Assembly: GCA_018902385.1 (NCBI GenBank)
Contig: JABSSW010000026.1
Location: 372,001-436,000 of the forward strand
Source of the DNA: Physcia stellaris
Lineage: Eukaryota; Ascomycota; Lecanoromycetes; Caliciales; Physciaceae
Direction: 5' to 3'
DNA length: 64,000 nucleotides
Below are positions 11,151 through 21,965 of this stretch, in pieces. A model generated the notes under the pieces. The model saw only the letters and a program-made list of their open reading frames with translations, had not been told where the DNA came from and made no database searches. The stretch's first letter is position 1; the number at the start of each line of letters is the position of its first letter. Both the position numbers and the translations under genes were made by a program.

Positions 11151-11317
11151 CCAAAAGTCCTGATGTGCCAAGATTATAGAATTTGTAGGGTTAGAAAAGC
11201 AGTGTCTGCCCCCAGCAGCCCGCCTTTGGCAGCTCAGCCATACCCCACAACATTTCTAGGTGCTCACTTTTGGCCCCCTGATTACCCCCTTATTTTAGCG
11301 CACATCAGGACTTTTGG
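11151..11317. mobile_element. Short inverted-repeat element upstream of NAF1
   Basis: CCAAAAGTCCTGATGTGC at 11151-11168 is mirrored perfectly at 11300-11317, enclosing 131 bases without coding potential. The right arm is shared with the next palindrome, so the units overlap. It looks like a MITE or a transposon end; I see no clear target duplication. Confidence 0.5.
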
Positions 11318-11394
11318 TGTGGGCCCGTACAGAGACCCCCTCTGTACGGGCCCACACCAAGGGGTCTCTGTACGGGCCCACACCAAAAGTCCTG
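11306..11394. repeat. Perfect 34-base palindrome with internal extra copy
   Basis: Arms 11306-11339 and 11361-11394 are exact inverted copies. The 21-base spacer holds a further copy of the core TCTGTACGGGCCCACACC, so the core appears three times (one forward, two inverted). Such an array would form a strong hairpin or cruciform. It lies about 240-320 bases upstream of the NAF1 start codon. Confidence 0.85.
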
Positions 11395-11468
11395 TCAGGA
11401 GGGTTAGGGTTGTGTTAGCAGACTGTCTATTGATTTGCCCGTTCAACCCTAACCCTGCTGACAGGACT
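11388..11468. repeat. 25-base inverted repeat with TTAGGG-like core
   Basis: AGTCCTGTCAGGAGGGTTAG at 11388 begins a 25-base arm mirrored at 11444-11468 with one mismatch; the loop is 31 bases. The left arm overlaps the end of the preceding palindrome. Both arms hold one GGGTTAGGGTT, which resembles telomere repeat but is not tandem. Confidence 0.8.
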
Positions 11469-11469
11469 A

Positions 11470-11865
11470 ATGGTGCGGATCTCCGTACTCCTGAGACTCC
11501 CTCCTCCTCCGTAGTACGTAAATCTCATAATGAAGAGGCGATTTCATCTTCCCATCCAAGATTAAAAGAGACCTATTCAGTATGTGCGATGTCCGTTGAA
11601 ATTCAGCTTTGATGGGTCATGGATCAAGCTCAATAGTCACATAATTCAAGCTTCAACTATCAATTCAGATTGAAGAGCATGACTCCTACTACGGAGTATC
11701 ATCTATCTACTATCTACCTTACCAGAGATTTTCGACACGAAAACTTCCATGTTGTAAACGCAGATGTGAAGATATGTTGAAGTCACTAGCAACACTTCAA
11801 TTCCAAACATTAGAGACACCCTTTCATCTTGGACTATGCCCAAATCATGATACATGTAGAAGCAT
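11470..11865. other. Gene-free stretch
   Basis: No conserved ORF or RNA gene seen between the palindrome cluster and the direct repeat that precedes zinc-finger copy C. Confidence 0.4.
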
Positions 11866-11895
11866 CTGGACAGTGACATCTCTGGACTAGTCCCT
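11866..11895. repeat. Direct repeat, left of zinc-finger copy C
   Basis: About 30 bases containing AGTGACATCTCTGGA recur in the same orientation at 13161-13191 with two mismatches and one indel. The pair brackets the copy C gene. Confidence 0.6.
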
Positions 11896-11996
11896 GACAC
11901 TCTGCCTTGTCAAGAATGGGGGTCGTACCGAATGAGGAAGGGTTCGAGGATGAGGAAGCCGAGTAGCTCGGAGCGGGGGTTTCACGAAGCACGCAC

Positions 11997-12851
11997 TCAT
12001 GTGGAGGCTTCTGGGTTTGTGGATTTGGAGGTTGGTAGGAAGTAGGAGGTTATGCGCATTTGGGAGGCGGAGACGCCTGGAGAGACAGGGCTATTCTGGC
12101 TTCCAACTAGCTTCGCTCTCATGGGTTTCCCATCGAACATACTGAAGAGATCATCGATGGTGAGGTAGGGTGTTTTCGAAGGTGTTTTGGAGGGCGTTGT
12201 TGGCCGCACCAAAGCAGGCTTCTGAGGAGTAGATGGAGGGGTGAGCGGAGCACTCTCTGAGCGCTTTGGTACGTACTCTGGTGCAGAACCCGAGAGAGGT
12301 GAAGTTTTGGGTGAGGAGGTTACCGATTGTGGTGGCGTTGCAGGAGGAGTAGAAGGGATAGACGAAACAGCAGGCTTCTGCTTCCTTGCATGGCGTTTTC
12401 GTACGTGCTCATAGAGCTTGGTGTTGCTGGCGAATTTCTTACGGCAACCTCTGCATGGAAAGGCTTCTGCATTGACCTTTTCTGCTTCCTCGCGTTCTTG
12501 AGCCATGCGAGCTTCTTCGGCTTCTTGTTGTTTCTCGAGCGAGCGCACCTGCTCGAACTTCTGTTGTTCTTCCTTGAGCAGACGAGCTTGCTCAGCCTTT
12601 TGTTCTTGCTGCTGTTTGATCGACGAGGAAACTTGCTGCATTGACTGCAATTGTTTCTGTACATTTTCGACAGATACCCTGATTGCTTCGGCTGTGTAAA
12701 CACGCCATTCATTTTCTTCGCGAGTTTGACGAGATCGTAAGGACCAAGGGCATTGCGGAGCAGATTCGGTATGAGCTTCGTAGAGACGTCGAGGACTGGT
12801 AACTCGGGCGGCTGCTTCAGAGGAGGAGGACCACGGCGGTATTGAGGTCAT
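11997..12851 (-). CDS. C2H2 zinc-finger / PIP-box protein, copy C (intact)
   Basis: This single-exon gene encodes about 284 residues from the ATG at 12851. The frame stays open upstream to 13088, but that part is low in coding character. It has a Ser-rich start, a Gln/Glu/Arg-rich coiled coil (about residues 50-135), one C2H2 finger (CRGC-x12-H-x4-H), a Pro/Ser/Thr-rich linker, the block YLTIDDLFSMFDGKP, and a PIP box QMRITSYF (12039-12062) 14 residues before the end. The PIP box fits the consensus Q-x-x-hydrophobic-x-x-aromatic-aromatic for PCNA binding, so a nuclear role tied to replication or repair is inferred. Unlike copies A and B it lacks WAEIASRP. Direct repeats flank it, which may record how it moved here. 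Confidence 0.7.
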   Translation of the reverse strand: MTSIPPWSSSSEAAARVTSPRRLYEAHTESAPQCPWSLRSRQTREENEWRVYTAEAIRVSVENVQKQLQSMQQVSSSIKQQQEQKAEQARLLKEEQQKFEQVRSLEKQQEAEEARMAQEREEAEKVNAEAFPCRGCRKKFASNTKLYEHVRKRHARKQKPAVSSIPSTPPATPPQSVTSSPKTSPLSGSAPEYVPKRSESAPLTPPSTPQKPALVRPTTPSKTPSKTPYLTIDDLFSMFDGKPMRAKLVGSQNSPVSPGVSASQMRITSYFLPTSKSTNPEAST

Positions 12852-13366
12852 GATATGCGGAATGGTGGAGGGCTCGAGTAGGTAGGTAGATGTTTTGGGG
12901 TGTTGCAAGCAACTGGGGTCGTTCAGCGTCGGACTGACTGGGTGCTTTGCGGAAGCTGGATATTGCACAGCGGATGGATGTTTTACAGTACCTAGACCGT
13001 GGATCTGAACGCAAAAGATGATGCTACCAATTGTTACAACAAACGTTGAACTGGACGTGTGGTGGACAAAAACTGCTTGTTTTGTCACTACTCAACTATC
13101 TAAGTACTCGTAGCAATGTGTGCGAGGATACAGTATCTACCGAGGGCTCGGCGCCCAGGCCTGGACAAGTGACATCTCTGGATTACTCCCTACCTACCTA
13201 CGGTAGTAGGTACATAACCTTAAGGAGGCCTCAGGCTCCAAATCTGTGCGCAAACTGCTCCAAATGTCAAAAGGCAGATTTCAAACATAACGAAAAACAA
13301 CATAAAAGCATGGATGTCAACAACGTTCATAATGTAAAATAACGAGAATATGCTCACAATTCGAAC
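12852..13366. other. Upstream region of copy C and spacer to tRNA
   Basis: Holds the right-hand direct repeat (13161-13191) and TACCTACCTA-type short repeats near 13190. No second gene is evident. Confidence 0.4.
13161..13191. repeat. Direct repeat, right of zinc-finger copy C
   Basis: Partner of the repeat at 11866-11895, same orientation. Confidence 0.6.
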
Positions 13367-13437
13367 GCATTAATGGTTCAGGGGTAGAATTCATCGTTGC
13401 CATCGATGAGGCCGGAGTTCGAGTCTCCGTTAATGCA
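13367..13437 (+). tRNA. tRNA-Gly (anticodon GCC)
   Basis: The 71-base cloverleaf has acceptor stem GCATTAA/TTAATGC with discriminator A, anticodon stem CATCG/CGATG around loop TTGCCAT (anticodon GCC), and T arm CGGAG-TTCGAGT-CTCCG. The D arm has one G-U pair. The anticodon arm matches usual fungal tRNA-Gly, but the acceptor stem is AT-rich where GC pairs are common; all seven pairs still form. It lies about 100 bases before the AT-rich retroelement block, the kind of site LTR elements often use. Confidence 0.88.
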
Positions 13438-13535
13438 AATTTTCTTTTGGCCCTTCCGTTCCCTTCCAGACTTTTTAGTTTCCAACTCCCTTTTGCTGTT
13501 CAAGTCGAGAATTTATTCCTATCATGGACCGCAAG

Positions 13536-14592
13536 TGTAAGACTTTTGAATAGATAAATCATTGATTGCATGTTGTTTTATAAAGTGCTAATTTACATGA
13601 TTTTTAGCATTTAATGTCATTGAAATGCGCATTAATTATTAAACTTTTGACGATTTTTGATTGATCATTTAGTTTTATACATTTCTTTAGAAGAAAATAT
13701 CTAATATTTCGTTTTATTCTTGATGTTTTATTCATTTTTCGATGTGATTTATGATGCGATTTATTCGATTTCTGATTGATCGAATTCGTTGTTTTTTTTT
13801 GATTTTGATATCGAAATAAATTTTAAATCAATCAATTTCACGAATGTTTTTTGTTTTTGAAATAATAGAATTTTGATGAAATCGTCGATCAAAATGCTCG
13901 CTGTAAAAATTCATGAATGTTGATCGTGTTTTTTTGCATTTTTTAACGAAATTAATGACGATATATATCGACATGACGTAATTTAATGATGAATTTGATC
14001 GCAAAAATAATGAAAATTCGAATAATTTGACGATTATTGCATTGAATGTGAATGAATTTTTTCATGTTCATTTGTATTGATTCAAAAAAACGATTTTATC
14101 ACATTTTGATGTTGATCGTTATCGACATGATCAACAATTCGATTTCGATGAAATTAATTGTGATTGTTTTTTGTTTTGTGATTTTTCAATCGATAAAATC
14201 GTCGAAAAACATGAAGCAATATCCATTTGAGTTCTGACGAGTGTCTAAATCGTTTGCGAATGACGCATTTGACGAAACTAAAAATATGATGATTGTATAA
14301 CTTGCTTGATTTTTGTAAACAATGACGTAGTATTTGAAATGTGTTAAATATTTTAACGTTCGAGTCGTTTGCTTCGCATGATGTTTAAATGAATTCGTAA
14401 AATATTCAAATAATATCGATGTTGCAACGATTACATCTGATCGAATTGTTGTTGCAACGAAATTGACTGAATCGACTTTTTGTTGATACATATGAATTTT
14501 CTGAAAAATAACATTATTTTCATTTTTTATCATCGAAATATGAATGAATATAAACGATTTTGATTTTTCTTGATCATATCAATGTTGAATTT
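13536..14592 (-). mobile_element. Ty1/Copia fossil, 3' part with RNase H
   Basis: This reverse-strand fossil has an LTR-like edge TGTAAGAC at 13536. A recognisable Copia RNase H stretch (FANDLDTRQNSNGYCFMFF) lies within 14186-14533. The element is partial and broken, and its far side abuts the plus-strand LTR at 14593. Its age cannot be judged because of heavy directed mutation. Confidence 0.65.
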
Positions 14593-16118
14593 TGTAAGAA
14601 ATAAGAATTCAGAATTTTCGAAAATGCGATTCGCATTTCGTCAAACAATTCGATTATCGAAATTCGAATAATTCCGAAAAAATCAATTTCAATTATTTTA
14701 CAACTCGATCAACGATAAACTCAACAAGCTCATACTTTCAGTCGAAATCGATCGAATTCGTACGATTGAATAAATAAAATGCAAATAAAAAGCAATTGTA
14801 AAACGTAATCTGTTTTGTAACGATTAATAAATCAATATACTACATTTCAAACTATACATTTCTGATGTCAATAATTCATTAAACTATACTATTTTTAATA
14901 CGAATTTTACATTTTAATCGCTATCATATCTCAGAGTGATATCATTCGTGTATATTTAACAAAACACAATTTTGTTGTTTCGCATACATCATGCCGAACT
15001 CTGATAATGATTTGTTTTTTGAATTTGTCGAAAATGCTGATTTATTTTTTTGATTGATTTATTACAAACAACAAATCGAAAAAAATCAAAAAAAATCAAA
15101 TTCAAAATTCGAATTGTCGAACGTTCGAAATTTGCAATCATTATTTCATTTGTTTTTATTTCATTTATTTTTGTTTTTGATTTTGTTTGAAAATTTTTCG
15201 TCATGAAAATCATCGAGACGACATCGAATCAATATGAAAAAAAAATTACAAAAAGTGAAAAAAATATTGCAAACAAATGAAAAGTCAATTCACGCAAAAC
15301 AACGTGAATCACATGATTCAATTTTCGAATTTAATCAAAATCGCATATGTTGATATTTATTTTAAGTCAAATAGCAATGCGAACAAATTTTGAAACGCAA
15401 AAATCGATTTTCATTCAAACAAACAATACATTTGAAACGAATTCAAAATTTTTTTGAAAAACGACATCGAACGAACAATCACGTTGCAACAGAATTTTTT
15501 GAAAAAATATCGCAAACACAAACAAAATCATAATCAATCGATTAAAAATTACAATGTCGAACGAATAAATATGTTTGTTGAATTGAAATTCGAATTCAAA
15601 TTCACGAAAACAATGAAATTCAACGATTTTCGTGACGAATTACGTTTGAAATTTCGTTGCATGTTTTTTAAAAAAAAATTTTCACAAAAACGAAATTGCT
15701 TGAACGACTCAAACGTATGAAAAACGTTCAAATTTTGAAGAAAAAATTCAAAAGTTTCAAAAAACGTAAAATTTCGTTCGATATTGACAGTTTTGAAAAC
15801 GAAAACGAGAAATTCAAAATTGCGAAATTTAAAAATAAAAAAATCAAAAATATTAACAAAATCAATTCGAATCACGAGTCAATCAAATCGAAAAATATTC
15901 GAATGTATCGTTGATTCGTTAACGAATTCAAAAAAATTCAAAACAAAAATAATTGTATAAATTGTGACAAATCAAATCATCAAATCGAAATTTGCACAAA
16001 CAAAAAAAACAAAATCATTTTCGTTGATCAAATTCTTGAACAATCAAAAAATTAATCGACTTGATGATTTTCGTTCAAATCGTTAAAAAAAAAAATTTTC
16101 GAATTTTGATTTCGATAT
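14593..16118 (+). mobile_element. Ty1/Copia-like fossil, 5' LTR plus gag part
   Basis: A 319-base LTR (14593-14911) starts TGTAAGA and ends TTTTACA. It is followed by a leader that resembles that of the element at 16214. The gag region holds a CX2CX4HX4C zinc knuckle at 15954-15995, the nucleic-acid-binding motif of Gag. The element is partial and broken. It ends where the reversed LTR of another family member begins at 16119. Confidence 0.7.
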
Positions 16119-16213
16119 TGTAAGACTCGTATTAGAAATAGTATAATCTAATGAATTATTGACATCAAAAATGTATAGTTTGAAATGTAATATATTGATT
16201 TATTAATCGTTAT

Positions 16214-16503
16214 TGTAAGAAATTCAAAATTCAAAGTCTGCAAAAGTGCAAAAATCGAATTCCGCCAAATCAGATCAGATTCGAAACATCAAGCAATGAG
16301 ACGAGCAGTTTCACCATATTAATAGAATCAGCACAACAACGGCTATCGCATTGATACTCGCGCATATGCGATAGTTGATGTGTACGTTGCATCTGACAGA
16401 ACGTGTATATAACAGATCTTCTAGAAGATAGTTAGTTCTGCAGTTATTAGTCTAGGAATAATATTGTCTCCTGCTATACATCTCTGATGCCGTGCACTTT
16501 ACA
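16214..16503 (+). repeat. 5' LTR of the inserted element
   Basis: 290 bases, starting TGTAAGAA and ending CTTTACA. It pairs with the LTR at 21682. Confidence 0.7.
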
Positions 16504-19500
16504 TTCTAATAACTATCATAATCATCAGATTAGCACCACTCGTGTATAGCAAGCAGTTCAACAGCTGCACGTATTACGTTCTCAGCGATCGATCGAGACG
16601 AGAAATCGACTCTACAAGAGTCTGGACGAAAAGCAGATCGGGAATGAAGAGCATAGCATACAGCTAAGTATCGCAATTCTGGCTGATTGTACTGCTCTAT
16701 TATCACGTATTGTTCAGTCTAGGAAGTCATTTCGAGCATGAAGAAGCTGAAAACTTCAAAATAAAACTGCGACAACAAGTCATCTCAATACAACGAATCT
16801 ACACAATTAGCTTCAATCATTCGGTCTCGTTGATGTTTTCAGCGACAAACGCTCATCATTTCAAGTTCTCGACTGTTCATAGCAGTAATCACAAATCAAG
16901 TACGTCAAGACTGTGAAAAAAAGTCTGCGCAGCTTGCAAAAGTTTCTATCCGAAATGAATCTTCTGTGCCTAGTCATCGAAGAATAACTCGAAACACTGG
17001 CTTGAATCGCCTCGCTTTTGATTCAGAACATCAAAAGTCAGAATATTCAAAATATCCTCAAGAATTGATCGGACGATGATCACAACAAGAATTCGCGACT
17101 GCAAAATCGCATGAATACAATATCATTCAAAGTCAAAACGGCGATGAGAAATTCACGTTCGATAAGACTAACAAAAATTCAGTCAAGATCGTTGCATTGT
17201 CGACGCTTCGACAATTAATCAAAGTTGCGAATGCGATAAGCAAAACTGTATCTGAAATCACGCAAGAAATTCATACTGTTTCACAAGAAAGATGTTGATT
17301 CTGCAAGAGTTGATCATCTCCGAACAAATTCACATTGCATAGTGAAGACTCTCAATAAACAACAAGCAGTAGCAGCAATGAGTTCTGTTGCAACGAATTT
17401 TATTGATCTTACTATCAAGCATTCTCGCAAGAAAGCCTTGCATGATCAATTGCAATAAAATTCATGATATGAATAGAAATCACAGCGATTTCGAATTCAT
17501 TTCGTTTCAGATTTCTAATCACGATGCTGCGACATTGAACAGCAATCAATTCAAGTCATTGACGCCTGTTTCGTACGAGTACTATTCTCGAATAAGAACA
17601 ATCGTAGATGCTTCTAGGAGTCGATCTGAAGCAGCCGATTTCGTGAAACTGTTCTGAATGCAATTATCGAAAATCAACGTGAATATACGATCTTGACACT
17701 TCTCAATGCAAATTTCTTCATCAGATGTTGTAACAAGCACATTCAACAGAAACAAGCATTCGATTTTACTACAAACAACAAAAACGAGACTCTTGTTGTA
17801 TTCGTACGACGAAAATCTTCACGACGAAATCATGACTCGAACGAGACGCGTATCGAGCAATAAACTCAAATCTTTTGTCTCTATCGGAGATCGAAAGCAG
17901 AAACATCAACAAGGAAGTTGCGAGTCATCAATTATGAATCTGACGAATTCTGAATCTGACGAACATACAATTCGCTCACTGAAGCGTATAACAAGCCTGA
18001 CGAGCGTGCGATATGTCTGACGAATTCGCAATGAATCACGAGCATGCAATAAGACTTGCAGCTGAGCAAAAAATCACTTCGTAATTTTCATCTACTCTTA
18101 ATGAAAGATGACTGACCTGTTGAGAATTTATTCGAACAAATAACTAAAAAACAATCTTATCAGATCTTTCATTCCTGTCGAGTCTGAAGTCGAGCAAAAA
18201 GATATGCTGTACAAACATCGAAAACGATCTATTAAATTCGTCATCTCATGCAAAACATCAATCTACTAATCAGAAATTGCTCGGCGACGACTTCGCATCT
18301 ATATAAACTTGAAAGATGCAGCATGCAACAAATTCTGCGTTGAGCAGATGACGAGTTCGAACGACGTCAAAACGAAATATATCGCTCGACGAAGACTCAT
18401 AATCTGCACAAATCGTATGATTGCACACGCAACAAACTTTGCATTTACAAGTCTTCATTATGATTGCAAAACGCAACAATTTTCGCATTCAAAGATCACA
18501 TGATTGCGACAATGCAACAAATCTCGCAGAGAGCAAAATACAACGCAAAAAGCGACGTTAGATCGCGATAAAATCATTAAGTATCTTCACTTCTTGTCTC
18601 GCTAATTCACTCGAAAAATAGATTTTTGATGAAACGTCTCGACTCATACGTTATAGTCTATTCAAATGCAGACACAGAAGCAAAAAAAACTTTGTCGTTT
18701 TTTCGATGACGTCAAATGCAGCAAATTGAATCGCTGTACAAACAACGAGCTACATCAAAAAAATGTGCTCGAGATTTTGAAAATTGTACAAGACTACAAG
18801 TACAAGCACAAAAGACTTCAATAGATCTGATCTCTTGATCTCGATGCTAAAAAATTCGATAAAACTTCGTAAATAAAAGCAAAGCAAAAAACGATCGCTC
18901 GATAAATTCTCGAAATTCTTTAAACTTTCGTCAACGAAGCGTACTCTTGAAATCTTTCTTGAAAGCGTCTATTTTGAAACAGTTCGATTCGACTAAATCG
19001 TCCGCACGAAAATCGACGCCCAAAACAAAGCAATAAGTTTACAAAAACTTCTGACCACGATAACAGCATCAAAATCTCAGCAAACACGATGAGCGATCAC
19101 GTCATCGATTTCAGACGATTCAAGCAGAAAATCGCTGAGAAAAAAACTGAAACAATCATCAGTCTGACGTGAAAGCAATCGTCAATTTGATTACATGATT
19201 GCAACGATTTCTGCAGACGTTTCGATTAATTCGAGCCTGCTAAACGAGAAGATCACGACTATAGTGATTTTTCGAGTCTTTTCGATGCGATCAAGCAGCG
19301 ATGCAAAAGTCAAATCAGTATGTAGATATGTCTTCAAAAATTCTACATGAAAAAAAAAAGTCATCAAAAACAAATGATCTTCTTAAAGCTCACGATTGCG
19401 CATCAGACGTGATCGTCGATGAAATTAATAATACTGAATAGTGCAACAATTCGTCGATCGATTTATTAGGTGACTGAGCCGAAACATATTCAAGAATTTT

Positions 19501-19679
19501 AAGACAATATGACGAGTCAAAAATCGTTGCGAAAATCGCCGAGTTGATTCGTTCATTGCTAGATTCAAGTTTCGTGCGTGATAGTGAAACGAGAATTAAC
19601 TACTTCTGAATGATTTTCACGCATTGACATAAAATGACGATGAATTCGCATAAATGAAAATGACGATGAAATCGATGAA

Positions 19680-20035
19680 GTTTAGCATTCAATTGCTTGT
19701 ATCTGTCACCTCGTCTTACAGAACTAAGATGACGGTGGAGCCGTTAGAACCAAGATGACGTTGAAGCCGTCTGTCAAGACAAGATGACGGTGGAGTCTGG
19801 CTTGAAACTTGTATCTGTCATTTTATCTTACAAGACAAGATGACGATGGAATTTGGCATTCAATTGCTTGTATCTGTCATCTCGTCTTACAGAGCAAAAA
19901 TGACGATGTATTCGTTAAAATTCAAACAACGACGAAAATGACGATGAAGTCTGACTTAAAAAGCTTGTATCTGTCATTTCGTCTTACAAAACAATTGAAA
20001 ATCTAACATGCAATTGCTTGTACATGTCATCGAGT
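19680..20035. repeat. Minisatellite-like array inside the retroelement
   Basis: Five imperfect units of roughly 55-100 bases carry GCTTGTATCTGTCAT followed by a TCGTCTTACA-type stretch, then AAGATGACGGTGGAG. Unit starts lie near 19690, 19805, 19865, 19958 and 20015. Confidence 0.6.
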
Positions 20036-21681
20036 TTTATAGAAGAAAAACGCTCAACGTGCAATCACGACGATCTTCTGAAATTTGATTTGAAAGCATC
20101 TCAGAGTCAATGCAGAAGTATTGCAAATCAATCATGCAAGCAAAATGATTTATCGAACATCGAATTCGAGTCATAGAATTCTAGCATACAAGCAAAAATC
20201 ATAAACTACGAGACAATCGTCATTCATCAAGACGTCTCGTCAGAATCCGAAATGTAAACAAGACGTTACAAAAAATTAAATTACGAGACATGCATCAATT
20301 CAAAATATAGCACGACATTTCGTATTCCTATCGTGCAAACAAGATCGAGAACTGCGAGATAAAAGTCACATGACACTCGTCAGAATCTGAACAAATAATC
20401 ATGAATCAAAGATCTGCGAGCAAGTATCTCGTCATAAATCACACGATAAGTTATCGTCTCAAGTCAAAAAGCATTGAAATGAATTAACTTTACGTGAATC
20501 TCATAGCAAACTATCAGAGAATAAATCAGAAATTGTGTATTCAAATAATAATAATCGAAAAATCTCGCGAATGACGTTAAAACTCAAAATCTTGTCGAAA
20601 TCTTTCAAACTTCAAGTCAAGATGAGTTAAATCGCATAATTATATCCAGACGTCATTTTGCTTCGAAAAAGTTAAAGTTAAAAAAAAAAAAAGAGAGCTT
20701 CGCTAGAATTCACGTATCAACTTATAAAACATCGACATTGACAAAAAATAATCACAAACGTGATCAAATCACGAAAAATTCATACAGCAAGTCGATCAAG
20801 TTTCGAACAAGTCGTACAGCGAAAACGTATCTGAAGATCAACAACACGACAATGCAATCTTCCTGATGATACAATTGACTCGAAAGCAATTGATATCATG
20901 ACGCGTTCAAACATTCAACGTTTTGCAATCACGAATGAGTGATCAAATCACGATCAAGTCGTATAACAGTTTTGCATCGAGTATCGTGACGCGTTTGAGC
21001 GCGTTCTGTAAATGCAATCCATTTGACAAAATAATTGACAAAACACAATCATTGTTAACATCACGACTTCATGTCACAACTCTGTGCTGCTTACTGTTTA
21101 GAACTTACGACGCATGAAGAGCTGAATCGTGTCAAAAACATCTTCAAAGACTGCTGTTCGATCTAACTGAGCGTTGAATATTGTGAATGTGAACGTGAAA
21201 TGAGATATGAAAATCAAGAAGATTTTCGAAATCAAATCAAGTGTATTCAATGTGATCGCGATTACAGCGCTTTTCGCGTTTAATCATCTCATTCAATCAA
21301 CTCATCGATTTCAGTATACGAAATAGAAGAAAAAAAGAAATAAAAGAATTCGAATTCAAATCTTCCTGCCACGCAATTAACTGTCAATCATCAAATCGAA
21401 AATTGTGAATTGTACGAAATCAAACTCTCGATACTGAAAACAACAAACAATGAAGTCATCAAATCATGCTTTTTCTGAATCATTCACGAAAATGTTCTTC
21501 AAGTTTTTAACGCAAACTGAATACGAATCGAGAAAAGAATTTCGGATGCGAAGATCGCGATTATAGCGATTCTTCAAATCATCAAAATCAACATACTTAC
21601 AACAAACTTGCAACTTCAGCAATGACTCGAACCAAATGATATTATTATCTCAAAAGACTTCGATGCTTAGAAAAAAACGCG

Positions 21682-21965
21682 TGTAAGAAATTCAAAATTC
21701 AAAGTCTGCAAAAAATTAAAAATTTCGTCAAGTCAGATCAAATTCGAAACATCAAGCAATGAAACGAACAAAATCATATTAATAAAATCAACACAACAAC
21801 GATTATCGCATTGATACTCGCGCGTATGCGATAGTTGATATGTACGTTGCATTTAGCAGAACGTGCTAGATATAACAAATCTTCTAAAAAATAATTAGTT
21901 CTGCAATTATTAATCTAGAAATAATATTGTCTTCTGTTAACATCTCTGATGTCGTGCATTAATCA
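21682..21965 (+). repeat. 3' LTR of the inserted element
   Basis: Partner of the LTR at 16214. The exact right edge is unclear within about 12 bases. Confidence 0.65.

Larger units (their letters stand above)
16214..21965 (+). mobile_element. Copia-like LTR element with two LTRs, broken
   Basis: The LTRs lie at 16214-16503 and about 21682-21965. They start TGTAAGAAATTC and share most of their length, with about 30 differences. The interior is about 5.2 kb with many breaks and a small tandem array at 19680-20035. It lies inside the LTR of the reverse-strand element, so it is the younger of the two. The bases GTTAT/GTTAC at the two edges may be the target duplication. Assignment to Ty1/Copia rests on its similarity to neighbouring family members, since I do not recognise its polymerase motifs. 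Confidence 0.7.

Noticed and set aside
11401-11460. TTAGGG-like words as a telomere remnant
   Set aside because: Each arm holds only about one and a half units, as part of an inverted repeat; there is no tandem array.
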